From Candidatus Cloacimonadota bacterium (GTDB taxonomy: Bacteria; Cloacimonadota; Cloacimonadia; Cloacimonadales; TCS61), in assembly GCA_021108055.1 (NCBI GenBank), contig JAIORR010000166.1, forward strand, positions 1 to 18,805: a DNA stretch of 18,805 nt, read 5' to 3'. Within the stretch, counting starts at the first letter, position 1, and each line of letters begins with the position of its first letter. The notes under the pieces were generated by a model. That model did not search any database and had not been told where the DNA came from. It was given only the letters and a program-made list of their open reading frames with translations. Shown piece by piece: positions 1 through 7,576 of this stretch. A program made the translations under genes and the position numbers.

Positions 1-1
1 T

Positions 2-100
2 ATTACCAAAATATTAACAATAAATCTAAGAAGAAATTATAAATTAATTGTTGCAAAAAAAACACTGATAAAAATAAATGAATTTGTAGAAAATAAATAG
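2..100 (+). CDS. Possible 3' end of an upstream gene (partial)
   Basis: One frame is open from the left edge to a TAG stop at 98-100 and would encode the last 32 residues of a lysine- and isoleucine-rich protein. The other two plus frames hit stops earlier. The fragment is too short to recognise and shows no family motif. It does not look like the end of ribosomal protein L9, a common upstream neighbour of dnaB. An open stretch of this length can occur by chance in AT-rich DNA, so this is only a candidate. Confidence 0.3.
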   Translation: MTKILTINLRRNYKLIVAKKTLIKINEFVENK

Positions 101-105
101 TAGAA

Positions 106-179
106 GGGTATAATTTGTGCAGTCGATGTTCTCATTTAATGATAAAAAAACTGTTTTTTCGGATTATCCAATTATACCC
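106..179. repeat. Perfect 10-bp inverted repeat upstream of dnaB
   Basis: GGGTATAATT at 106-115 is matched exactly by its reverse complement AATTATACCC at 170-179. Between them, AAAAAACTGTTTTTT around 144-158 can form a smaller A/T hairpin. The left arm contains a TATAAT hexamer (109-114) that could be a -10 box, but I see no convincing -35 at the right distance. The element could be a regulator-binding site, a structured leader of the dnaB transcript, or chance symmetry in AT-rich DNA. Confidence 0.4.
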
Positions 180-214
180 GTAACCCTGTAAACGAATAAA
201 ACCAGGATGTAATT

Positions 215-1552
215 ATGGCTCAGGATATCAAACGACAATTACCAAACGATATTAATGCGGAAGCTGCAGTACTTTCTGCAATGATGATAGATAATTATGT
301 TGTAGCAAGAGCTATCGAGATGCTTGAAGATGATCATTTTTATAGAACTTCTCATCAAGTTATTTTCAAGGCATTATCAAGCTTGTTCGAGAATAATATC
401 GAAATCGATATTATCACTCTTATAGATCAACTGAAAACGAATAAGGAATTAGATAAAATTGGTGGTGAACAGTTTATTAACGATCTATCTGATGTAGTTC
501 TCAGCGGTGCGAATATCGAGTATCATGCAAATATCGTTCTGGAAAAGGCACTTCTAAGGCAGTTGATAACCGCATCCAATAAAATAATTGAAAATTGCTA
601 TAATGCAGATCAATCGGTCGATGATATCGTTGATAGTGCCGAACAATCAATTTTCCAGATTGCAGAAAGACCTAACCGAAAAGCTTTTCAAAGTATTGGC
701 AGTGTTATTCCGGAAACAATAAAAAATATTGAAGAAACTGCAGCAACCAAAAAGAGCGTTCTTGGAGTTCCCTCCGGGTTTATGGACCTCGATAGAAGAA
801 TAGGCGGCTTTCGCCCGGGACAGTTAATTGTGCTCGCAGCCCGACCATCGATGGGAAAAACTTCGCTGGCTTTGAATATCGCTTCTAATGCTGCTGTGCG
901 ATATGAGAAAAAAATCGGGATATTTACGATGGAGATGGAAAGCGATGAATTATTGATGAGAATGTTGAGTTCGGCATCTGAAGTAAGTATGGATAATATG
1001 CTCAAAGGTTACGGAATGAACGAAAAGAAAATTCTGCGGATAGCAGGAGCCGCAGAAGTGCTTTCCGAAAAACAGATATATATCGACGATAACGGTTCAA
1101 ATACAATTCTCGATGTTCGGGCTAAAACGAGAAGGTTAAAAGCAGAATTAAAAGGATTAGACCTCATTATTATCGATTATATGCAATTGATGTCCCTGAA
1201 AAGAAATCGTGAAAACAGGCAGCAGGAAATCTCTGAAATATCCAGATCACTGAAAGTTCTGGCAAAAGAAATGGGAGTTCCTATTATCGCACTTTCGCAA
1301 TTGAATCGTAGTTTGGAGAATAGAGAAGATAAACGACCAAAACTTGCAGACCTCAGAGAATCCGGTGCTATCGAGCAAGATGCTGATATTGTTATGTTCA
1401 TCTATCGAGATGAAGTTTATAATGAAGAGACGGAAAAACCGGGAATAGCAGAGATCATAATTGGGAAGAATCGTCATGGTGCTATTGGCAAACTGGAATT
1501 AAAATTTTACTCCGAATTCACTTCCTTCAGAGATGCAAACGAATATGAATAG
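215..1552 (+). CDS. dnaB: Replicative DNA helicase DnaB
   Basis: This is the hexameric ATP-driven helicase that unwinds DNA at the replication fork and recruits primase. The N-terminal domain starts with PNDINAEAAVLSAMM (residues 10-24), the usual DnaB opening. A linker leads to the RecA-like motor domain from about residue 185. Walker A is ARPSMGKT (209-216), the catalytic FTMEM segment is at 237-241, Walker B is LIIIDYMQLM (317-326), SQLNR is at 361-365, and the arginine-finger region GKNR is at 417-420. The length of 445 residues is slightly short but normal, and no intein is present. The ATG at 215 follows AGGA (204-207) with 7-base spacing. The 3' end overlaps the next gene, so the gene heads a compact chain with a lipid permease, a thiamine-binding protein and trmL. 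Identification is secure. Confidence 0.98.
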   Translation: MAQDIKRQLPNDINAEAAVLSAMMIDNYVVARAIEMLEDDHFYRTSHQVIFKALSSLFENNIEIDIITLIDQLKTNKELDKIGGEQFINDLSDVVLSGANIEYHANIVLEKALLRQLITASNKIIENCYNADQSVDDIVDSAEQSIFQIAERPNRKAFQSIGSVIPETIKNIEETAATKKSVLGVPSGFMDLDRRIGGFRPGQLIVLAARPSMGKTSLALNIASNAAVRYEKKIGIFTMEMESDELLMRMLSSASEVSMDNMLKGYGMNEKKILRIAGAAEVLSEKQIYIDDNGSNTILDVRAKTRRLKAELKGLDLIIIDYMQLMSLKRNRENRQQEISEISRSLKVLAKEMGVPIIALSQLNRSLENREDKRPKLADLRESGAIEQDADIVMFIYRDEVYNEETEKPGIAEIIIGKNRHGAIGKLELKFYSEFTSFRDANEYE

Positions 1553-2303
1553 AAGCAATTCGATTATTACCATTATTGGCGAATTTATAATTTTTAACGC
1601 AACTGTTTTCAGTCATTTGATAAAAATAAGAAAAAGATTTCCCGAGATCATCAAACAGATGAAAAGGATCGGTTATGATTCTTTGCCGCTGATAGCCGTA
1701 ACTTCCGCATTCACCGGTCTTGTTACTTCTGTTCAGGCTTCATATCAAACCAGTGGCTACATTCCATCAAGTTTGATAGGTGTTCTTGTTGGCAAATCTA
1801 CAATGATCGAACTGGCACCCGTGCTTACGGGTTTGGTTCTGGCGGGAAAAGTGGGAGCTTCCATTGCTGCCGAGATTGGTTCAATGAAGGTTAGCGAACA
1901 ACTCGATGCTATGGAAACTATGGCGATCGACCCTGTTGATTACCTTTATCTGCCGCGTATAATTGCTGGGTTTGTGATATTCCCGTTATTAACAATTTTT
2001 GCTAATTTTATAGGAATATTTTCTGCATTCTTTCTCTCTGTTTTCAAATATAATATCAATGCATTCAGTTTCTTTAATAACATGAAAGAGTTTTTTCTTC
2101 CTTCAGACCTTTGGGGCGGTCTGATCAAATCTATCTTTTTTGGTTTGATCGTAACAGCAGTTGGTTGTTTTGCCGGAAGTAAAGCAGATAAAGGAGCAGA
2201 AGGAGTGGGAAAAGTTACTACGTTGACAGTAGTTTATTCTTCAATATTGATCCTGATCATGGATTTTATTGTTGCAGCAATTTTATTTGGCGGATTGAAA
2301 TGA
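1545..2303 (+). CDS. mlaE: MlaE-family phospholipid ABC transporter permease
   Basis: Integral inner-membrane permease of the MlaE/YrbE family, which moves phospholipids between membranes with an ATPase (MlaF) and an MCE protein (MlaD). Counting from an in-frame ATG at 1533, the signature runs ELAPVL (93-98) and then GKVGASIAAEIGSMKVSEQL (105-124), followed by DAMETMAIDP. There are about five hydrophobic segments, including residues 50-66, 94-115, 142-172 and 198-215, and a C-terminal helix at 230-253. I prefer the ATG at 1545, giving 252 residues and an 8-base overlap with dnaB, because AGAG at 1530-1533 is better placed for it. The ATG at 1533, giving 256 residues and a 20-base overlap, is the alternative. 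No MlaF or MlaD gene is in the window, so the partners must be elsewhere. The stop overlaps the next start as ATGA, implying translational coupling. Confidence 0.92.
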   Translation: MNRSNSIITIIGEFIIFNATVFSHLIKIRKRFPEIIKQMKRIGYDSLPLIAVTSAFTGLVTSVQASYQTSGYIPSSLIGVLVGKSTMIELAPVLTGLVLAGKVGASIAAEIGSMKVSEQLDAMETMAIDPVDYLYLPRIIAGFVIFPLLTIFANFIGIFSAFFLSVFKYNINAFSFFNNMKEFFLPSDLWGGLIKSIFFGLIVTAVGCFAGSKADKGAEGVGKVTTLTVVYSSILILIMDFIVAAILFGGLK

Positions 2304-3328
2304 AAAGTATTCTATTAGTTTGTATTGGAACATTCCTGATAATAGGATGTTCCACACAGAAAGAAACAGTTCAAAATTCGGATAATAGTGAACTGAATAT
2401 CTATGCATCGAGTATTTTTCTGAATAGTGATTTTTATAGTGATGTTATTCCTGTATTTGAAGAGATATTTAATTGTCAGATTAAATTAAAGGAATTTAAT
2501 AATGTTCAGTCAATGTTTCAGCAGATTATTGCAGAAAAGGATAGTTTGGAAGTTGATATAATTCTTGGTCTGGATAATACTCTTTCTGCGGAAGCTATCT
2601 CTGAAAGCTTGTTCATAGATTATGAGCCGAAAAATCTTAAATTCGTAAAAAAAGAGCTTATATTTGATAAAACAAATCATTTGAATCCGGTTTATTACTG
2701 TAATCTTGCATTTATTTATAATAGTGATGCTGTTGAAGAACCACCTGAAACTTTTGGAGAAATGCAGGATGGAAAATTTAAAAATATGATCGTGATCCCC
2801 AATCCTGAAACATCGAGTTTTGGAAGATCTATGCTTCTGTGGTCTGTTTCTGCGTTCGGAGAAAACGGATATGGGCATTTCTGGAGAAGTGTGAAAGAAA
2901 ATATATTTACCGTTGCAGAAGATTATAATGATGCATATAATGTATTCCTGGCAGCAGAAGCTCCACTTCTTTTTGGATTTTCCACGATCCCTGTTTATTA
3001 TTCGCAAATTAATAAAACAACGAAATATAGATCGATAATTCCTCAGGAAGGCGGATATTATCTGATCCATGGAGTGGGTATAGCAAGGTCAACAAAACAT
3101 CAAAGATTAGCAGAGCAGTTCGTCGAATTTCTTCTTTCAGAGGATTTCCAGAATTTAATTCCCAAAGAAACATGGATGTTCCCTGTTAATAAAAAGGTCG
3201 AGCTTCCATATGAATTTAAACTTCTTCCTGAACCGAAGAAAAACCTTAACGGAGAATTAAGTTCGAGAGTCGTTCAGAGAAGCTTGAAAAGCTGGATCAA
3301 AAGATGGAAAAAAATAATGTTGGATTAA
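2300..3328 (+). CDS. thiB: Thiamine-binding periplasmic lipoprotein (ThiB/TbpA family)
   Basis: Substrate-binding component of a thiamine-type ABC importer, in the two-lobed periplasmic binding protein fold. The N-terminus is a lipoprotein signal with lipobox IIGC (Cys17), so it should be lipid-anchored. Recalled similarity to E. coli TbpA is strong: VDIILGLDNTL (85-95), PETSSFGRSMLLW (169-181), AYNVF (212-216), FQNLIPKETWMFPV (283-296), and a matching C-terminal tail WIKRWKK (332-338). The position I would align with a ligand-contacting tryptophan of TbpA (GWSEAY) reads DYNDAY, tyrosine for tryptophan, so ligand specificity is uncertain. The length of 342 residues fits. The start overlaps the mlaE stop by four bases (ATGA). 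No permease, ATPase or thiamine riboswitch is nearby, unlike the usual thiBPQ operon. The family call is firm; the ligand is inferred. Confidence 0.85.
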   Translation: MKSILLVCIGTFLIIGCSTQKETVQNSDNSELNIYASSIFLNSDFYSDVIPVFEEIFNCQIKLKEFNNVQSMFQQIIAEKDSLEVDIILGLDNTLSAEAISESLFIDYEPKNLKFVKKELIFDKTNHLNPVYYCNLAFIYNSDAVEEPPETFGEMQDGKFKNMIVIPNPETSSFGRSMLLWSVSAFGENGYGHFWRSVKENIFTVAEDYNDAYNVFLAAEAPLLFGFSTIPVYYSQINKTTKYRSIIPQEGGYYLIHGVGIARSTKHQRLAEQFVEFLLSEDFQNLIPKETWMFPVNKKVELPYEFKLLPEPKKNLNGELSSRVVQRSLKSWIKRWKKIMLD

Positions 3329-3795
3329 ATTCAAATTGCTCTTTTCGTGTTGTTCTCTTTCAACCGGAAATTCCGGCAAATACAGGAAATATAGGACGTA
3401 TTTGTGTTGGCATGAATGCAGACCTTCATATTATCAGACCAATGAGATTTCTGCTGACAGATAAATATCTGAAACGGGCAGGACTGGATTATTGGAAGAA
3501 ACTTACAGTTTTTTTTCATGAGGATTTCAATGATTTTGTTCATTTATTCCCGGAAAACAGCATTTATTATTGTACCACAAAAAGCACTAATATTTATTCA
3601 GACAGAAAATTTAAACAGGGAGATATATTTGTTTTTGGCCCGGAAACGCAAGGCATTCCCGAATCTATTTTAAATAAGTACAGGGAGCAAACCATTACTA
3701 TACCAATGACTCGTAAAATCCGTTCTGTAAATCTTTCAAATAGTGTTGCCATAATTCTTTATGAAGCATGGAGACAGATTGGATTTGATGTATAG
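3304..3795 (+). CDS. trmL: tRNA (cytidine/uridine-34 2'-O)-methyltransferase TrmL
   Basis: SPOUT-class methyltransferase that uses S-adenosylmethionine to 2'-O-methylate the wobble nucleotide of certain leucine tRNAs. The three SPOUT motifs are visible: PEIPANTGNIGR (21-32), FGPETQGIP (111-119) and IPMTRKIRSVNLSNSVAI (133-150), the last forming part of the trefoil knot that binds the cofactor. The length of 163 residues is typical; E. coli TrmL is about 157. The start codon lies inside the 3' end of thiB, a 25-base overlap, with GGA at 3294-3296 as a weak SD, so translation is probably coupled. It appears to be the last gene of the dnaB chain. Confidence 0.95.
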   Translation: MEKNNVGLNSNCSFRVVLFQPEIPANTGNIGRICVGMNADLHIIRPMRFLLTDKYLKRAGLDYWKKLTVFFHEDFNDFVHLFPENSIYYCTTKSTNIYSDRKFKQGDIFVFGPETQGIPESILNKYREQTITIPMTRKIRSVNLSNSVAIILYEAWRQIGFDV

Positions 3796-3818
3796 AAAAT
3801 AAGACAGCAGATTATTTT
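3796..3818 (+). terminator. Weak A/T hairpin after trmL
   Basis: AAAATAA (3796-3802) pairs perfectly with TTATTTT (3812-3818) around a nine-base loop immediately after the trmL stop. The stem has no G-C pair and the following tract is mixed, so it would be a poor intrinsic terminator. The rest of the gap to dapA (3819-3921) holds a small AATTG-TTG-CAATT palindrome and possible -35-like TTGACG (3837-3842), but no clear promoter. Confidence 0.25.
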
Positions 3819-3921
3819 AATTGTTGCAATTGTTGATTGACGTATTCATCATAGAAGAAAAAATTTGCAACAGGTATTAATATGATAATCTCCGGTTCAT
3901 AACTGGAAAAAGGGAGGATAT

Positions 3922-4797
3922 ATGTTAAAAGGTTCTTATGTAGCTTTGATCACTCCATTCAAGAATAAAGGAATTGATTATAATGCTTTGGAAAATCTTA
4001 TTGAATTTCATCTAACAAATAATACGGATGGAATACTTTTTTGCGGAACAACAGGAGAAACTCCATCGCTTGCGGGGGATGAAAAAGAACGGCTGGTAAG
4101 ATTCGGTTTACAGAAGATAAACAAGCAGAAACCGGTGATGATGGGAACAGGAACTAATAATCTCCATCATACTATATCAAATACGATCAAGGCTCAGGAG
4201 TGGGGTGTAGATCACGCTCTTGTTATTACACCATATTATAATAAACCAACTCAAAACGGATTATATCTTCACTTTAAATCTGTTGCAGAAAATACAGATA
4301 TACCGATCGTGATCTATAATGTTCCCGGAAGAACAGGCGTTAATATCGATGCTGAAACAACTTTGAAACTTGCAAATGAATGTAAGAATATTGTTGGCAT
4401 AAAAGAAGCCAGTGGAGACATCTTCCAACTTTCAAAAATCGTTAAATACGCACCCCAAGGATTCTCTGCTATGTCTGGTGAAGATGCTCTTAATTACCCG
4501 ATAATGTGTTGTGGTGGAAAGGGAGTGATTTCCGTAACAGCTAATATTGTCCCTCAAAAAGTACACGATCTTGTGGAGTTTTCTTTAAAAGGAAAGTATG
4601 ATAAAGCCTTGAAAATCCACCTTGAGCTTCTTGAATTGAACAAGGCAATGTTTATAGAAACTAACCCTATTCCTGTTAAAGAATCGTTACATTTGATGGG
4701 AATGATAGAAAGGGAACTACGTCTCCCCATGTGTAATTTGAAAGATGAAAATTTAGAAAAATTGAAAGATATCCTGGGAAATTATAACCTGATATAA
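3922..4797 (+). CDS. dapA: 4-hydroxy-tetrahydrodipicolinate synthase
   Basis: Class I aldolase-like (TIM barrel) enzyme that condenses pyruvate with aspartate semialdehyde, the first committed step to diaminopimelate for peptidoglycan and to lysine. The Schiff-base lysine is Lys161 in GIKEASGD (159-166), and the catalytic tyrosine is Tyr132 in IYNVPGRTG (131-139), whose arginine binds the substrate carboxylate. CGTTGETPSL (41-50) supplies the threonines of the proton relay, and ITPYYNKPTQNG (102-113) the second tyrosine. The length of 291 residues is standard. A strong SD, AGGGAGG at 3911-3917, precedes the ATG by four bases. An eight-base gap separates it from the downstream four-cysteine gene, which it probably co-transcribes. 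Confidence 0.97.
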   Translation: MLKGSYVALITPFKNKGIDYNALENLIEFHLTNNTDGILFCGTTGETPSLAGDEKERLVRFGLQKINKQKPVMMGTGTNNLHHTISNTIKAQEWGVDHALVITPYYNKPTQNGLYLHFKSVAENTDIPIVIYNVPGRTGVNIDAETTLKLANECKNIVGIKEASGDIFQLSKIVKYAPQGFSAMSGEDALNYPIMCCGGKGVISVTANIVPQKVHDLVEFSLKGKYDKALKIHLELLELNKAMFIETNPIPVKESLHLMGMIERELRLPMCNLKDENLEKLKDILGNYNLI

Positions 4798-4805
4798 GGA
4801 TAAAA

Positions 4806-5192
4806 TTGAGACAAAGAAAAAGAGAAAACAGGAATTTAATTGTCTGTCCCAAGAACAAACGATACACAAATGTTATAGTTTGTGCTGCTAATTGCGAATA
4901 CAGACGCTTCTGCAAAGTCTATAAACAGACAATTACCATAGAACTACTTCTTGAATTTGTAGAAACGCACCCTGAGTATAAATTAATAGGAGAGATTATG
5001 CCAGTTGAAAAAATCATTAACAAAGGTGAAAAAAAATTCTGGATCGTAACCGGAGAGAACCAGTTCGAAGAAGTTACAGAAAAAGAGATCATGAAAAATC
5101 CGCAGAAATACATCAAGAAACAGATATGGCAAAAACCGCCATTTAAGTTTGAAGTAGTAGTTACACTAAAAAGAATAAAAGCTGAAGATTAA
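4806..5192 (+). CDS. Unrecognised small four-cysteine protein
   Basis: I do not recognise this 128-residue protein. It starts with TTG at 4806, with AAGGAT (4797-4802) just upstream. The first 40 residues are strongly basic and hold four cysteines, Cys14, Cys26, Cys30 and Cys36, in the pattern C-x11-C-x3-C-x5-C around VIVCAANCEYRRFCKVY. This spacing could bind zinc or an iron-sulfur cluster. The remainder is a soluble, charged alpha/beta-like region without cysteine. There is no signal peptide or membrane segment. It lies eight bases after dapA and ends on a TTAA in which its stop and the stop of the opposing VanZ-like gene overlap. Reading frame quality, SD and operon position support it being real; its function is unknown. 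Confidence 0.8.
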   Translation: MRQRKRENRNLIVCPKNKRYTNVIVCAANCEYRRFCKVYKQTITIELLLEFVETHPEYKLIGEIMPVEKIINKGEKKFWIVTGENQFEEVTEKEIMKNPQKYIKKQIWQKPPFKFEVVVTLKRIKAED

Positions 5193-5584
5193 TTTGTTTC
5201 TGTAATGTTTCTATTTGTTCTCTGCATTTTTTTGTAGATAAAGATCAAAGCAACAAAACCCAGAATATCTGCAAAAATATCCCAAACAGAAAAAGCTCTA
5301 CCGGGAATTGGGATTTGATGCAGTTCATCAAATAGAGGAACAATAATTGCCAGGTACCATAATCTTTTTATTGTTTTTGGAAGATGCTTTTTCAGATGCA
5401 TTTTTATAAAGAGAAATGCAAAAATAAAATATACACAAAAATGAGCGATCTTATCTACACCGATCATTTCATCTACAGGTGTTTTTAATTTTGGGAAAGA
5501 AGTTAAGGCAAGAATTACTGCCGACCATAAAATAAACAATATTCTGTAAGTTTTAATTCCTGTTAATTTATTTTTTTTATTCAA
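5189..5584 (-). CDS. VanZ-like membrane protein
   Basis: Small polytopic membrane protein of the VanZ-like family. VanZ itself gives low-level teicoplanin resistance; most homologues have no known function. Motifs, numbered from the TTG two codons upstream (5590), are DKIAHFCVYFIFAFL (46-60) and the hallmark DELHQIPIPGR (88-98) followed by SVWDIFADILG (101-111). There are four hydrophobic helices. I chose the TTG at 5584, giving 131 residues, because AGGA (5594-5591) is six bases upstream, whereas the TTG at 5590 abuts that SD. It is the last gene of the minus-strand set, 11 bases after the DUF3108 gene. Confidence 0.82.
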   Translation of the reverse strand: MNKKNKLTGIKTYRILFILWSAVILALTSFPKLKTPVDEMIGVDKIAHFCVYFIFAFLFIKMHLKKHLPKTIKRLWYLAIIVPLFDELHQIPIPGRAFSVWDIFADILGFVALIFIYKKMQRTNRNITETN

Positions 5585-5595
5585 ATACAATCCTA

Positions 5596-6318
5596 TTACT
5601 CTTTATAATTCTTCAATTTCCAGGTTACAGGGAAAGGTTTCATCACGAATTTTGCTTTTACGGGTATTCTTCTTTCGTCGTCAGAAAACCAGAAATAAAG
5701 TGATCTTTCTTCATTAACCAGGTTGTTTGTAAGCATATCGCTCCGTTCTTTTTCGCCTCCGGATACGTTAATAAAATCTATTTTTACTTTTATTGTTCTC
5801 AGTTTACCGAGAATGCATTTAATAGTTTCTTTTTCCATAACTTCATATTTTGCTTTCCAAAGGAGCTTGTTTGCATCTAACCAGATCTCACCTTGTTCGT
5901 CATCGATAGCGTTACGAAGATAAAGTAATGACGAAAAGAAGTCTCTGATCGGTTTAACAATATTGTATTCACAATCTTTTCCCGCATCTAAAAAGCTTGT
6001 TCTATTTGCTTTCAGATTTATTCTATCGTAAGTTGTTATTCTATCTTCAAAATAATCCTTTTGATTTATCTTCTTTGCATACATAATTGGAAGATAGTTA
6101 TCTATGTATTCGATGGAATATAAGTTATCCATTTTTGCTGCAATACTTGCAATCGAGGTGGCTTTTGCTTTTACTGTGAGTTTGTTGTTACTATCACTTA
6201 TTTTTACGTTTACAACGCTTATGCCGAGATACTTGATGGCAAGATCATATTGCTCTGAGTAAAGGTGATGAGCAAAAAATATGAATAGTAAAAAAGAAAG
6301 TTTATAAACCAATTTCAT
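5596..6318 (-). CDS. DUF3108-family exported protein
   Basis: A 240-residue protein with an N-terminal signal peptide (about residues 1-21, ending HHLYSEQ) and no other membrane segment, so it is expected in the periplasm or at the outer membrane. The C-terminal stretch LYFWFSDDERRIPVKAKF (residues 207-224) is characteristic of DUF3108 proteins, which are predicted beta-rich and have no assigned function. The early part (YDLAIKYLGISVVNVKIS) also fits that family. The ATG at 6318 lies within the end of the CNNM/CorC gene, a 17-base overlap, with only a weak SD, suggesting coupled translation. Confidence 0.85.
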   Translation of the reverse strand: MKLVYKLSFLLFIFFAHHLYSEQYDLAIKYLGISVVNVKISDSNNKLTVKAKATSIASIAAKMDNLYSIEYIDNYLPIMYAKKINQKDYFEDRITTYDRINLKANRTSFLDAGKDCEYNIVKPIRDFFSSLLYLRNAIDDEQGEIWLDANKLLWKAKYEVMEKETIKCILGKLRTIKVKIDFINVSGGEKERSDMLTNNLVNEERSLYFWFSDDERRIPVKAKFVMKPFPVTWKLKNYKE

Positions 6319-7576
6319 CTGCTTTTTTTATGATCTTCATTTTCACATAGTGAATTCTTTGTGCCTTGATATTGGTAACGGTAAATTCAACCGAATTATC
6401 AAAGATAAAACTTTCGTTCTTTTTGGGAACTTTATTGAAATTATCATATATAAATTCAGCAAGATTATCATATTTTTCTTCGTCGATGTTCAAGAAGAAT
6501 TCTTCATTAAGTTCAGCTATCGAGTACATTCCGTTTATCATATATTCTTTATCTGCCAGTTTGGAAAGCATGGGTTTTTCTTTGTCATACTCATCCAGAA
6601 TTTCGCCAACCAGTTCTTCCAGAATATCTTCCAGGGTCAATAGACCGGATGTTCCGCCATATTCATCGACAACGATGGCTATCTGAATTTTTTTGCTTTT
6701 AAACTGGTTAAGAAGATGCTGGATCTTCACGTTCTCTGTGATGAAGAGAGGAGGTCTTAAAAAGGAATTGATCGTTTGTTTATTCGGGTTTAAAATAATA
6801 TCTTTCGCATATATGATCCCTGTGATATTATCTATATTTTTCTTGAAGATCGGGATCTTTGAATGTCCTGAATTGATAATATTCTCTTTCACATTTTTCA
6901 AACCTTCAGAAGTTTCCGTGGCAATAATATCAACTCGCGGGGTCATTATTTCTCTTGCAAGGGTGGATGAAAACCTGAAAATACTTTCAATTATCTTTTT
7001 TTCTTTTTCTTCAAGTGAATTCTGTGTAGCTTTTGATTTTATCAAATTCTGAAAATCTTCGGATGTAAGGTTAGCTTCATTTGCAGATTCGCTTTTCCTG
7101 GAAAACAACATGCTTATAAATTCAAGTATCTTTATCAGAGGAAAAAGGATGAATTTCATAATCTCAAGAATAAAACTGGAAAAACCGGCAACTCTTTCCG
7201 GTGAAGAGAAGGCAATAAGCTTGGGAGCTATCTCGCCAAAGATCAAAAGAAGAGCAGTCATTATTATGATCTCAAATGTAATTATCCACGATTGAGAAAA
7301 ATGAACGAAGTACTTCTCCCCGAGATTAATTGCAATTAATGCTGCGGTAGAAGCGGCTGCAACATTCACGATCGTGTTTCCCAGCAGGATTATTATCAGT
7401 AGCTGTTTTGGTTTCTTTAATAATCTGAAAATCCTTTTTGAACTTCTTGAACGTTTTTTTTCGATCTTTTTCAGTTGTATTTTGGATAGAGAAAAAAAAG
7501 CGGTTTCCGAACCGGAAAAAAAAGCTGATAAAAGTAAAAAACCAATAATAGTTAGAATTGAGAGACTATCTTCCAC
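6302..7576 (-). CDS. CNNM/CorC (hemolysin-family) CBS-domain membrane protein
   Basis: Integral membrane protein of the CNNM/CorC family, linked to magnesium export or ion homeostasis; older annotations call it hemolysin-related. Domain order: CNNM transmembrane domain (about 1-160) with SGSETAFFSL (21-30) and GEIAPK (114-119); linker; two CBS repeats (about 205-330) including MTPRVDI (211-217) and VVDEYGGTSGLLTLEDILEE (302-321); and a CorC_HlyC C-terminal domain (about 340-420) with EYMINGMYSIAELNEE. The length of 424 residues is normal. The start is GTG at 7576, inside the ybeY 3' end (11-base overlap), with the GGAG SD unusually far, 13 bases upstream. CorC-type genes often neighbour ybeY. 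Confidence 0.95.
   Translation of the reverse strand: MEDSLSILTIIGFLLLSAFFSGSETAFFSLSKIQLKKIEKKRSRSSKRIFRLLKKPKQLLIIILLGNTIVNVAAASTAALIAINLGEKYFVHFSQSWIITFEIIIMTALLLIFGEIAPKLIAFSSPERVAGFSSFILEIMKFILFPLIKILEFISMLFSRKSESANEANLTSEDFQNLIKSKATQNSLEEKEKKIIESIFRFSSTLAREIMTPRVDIIATETSEGLKNVKENIINSGHSKIPIFKKNIDNITGIIYAKDIILNPNKQTINSFLRPPLFITENVKIQHLLNQFKSKKIQIAIVVDEYGGTSGLLTLEDILEELVGEILDEYDKEKPMLSKLADKEYMINGMYSIAELNEEFFLNIDEEKYDNLAEFIYDNFNKVPKKNESFIFDNSVEFTVTNIKAQRIHYVKMKIIKKADEIGL

Noticed and set aside
2200..2300. Thiamine (TPP) riboswitch ahead of the ThiB-like gene
   Set aside because: The upstream bases are coding sequence of the MlaE permease, and no THI-box-like sequence was visible.
2510..3070. 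186-codon open frame on the minus strand inside the thiamine-binding protein gene
   Set aside because: It lies fully antisense to a well-matched ThiB/TbpA-family gene, has no SD, and its composition is rich in Ile, Phe and Cys with no family motif. It is a shadow of the real gene.
5189..5584. Glycopeptide-resistance cassette suggested by the VanZ-like gene
   Set aside because: No vanH, vanA or vanX ligase/dehydrogenase genes are present. VanZ-like folds are common in chromosomes without any resistance role.
6302..7576. Cytolytic hemolysin
   Set aside because: The hemolysin name is historical for CNNM/CorC proteins. The transmembrane, CBS and CorC domains point to ion homeostasis, not a toxin.
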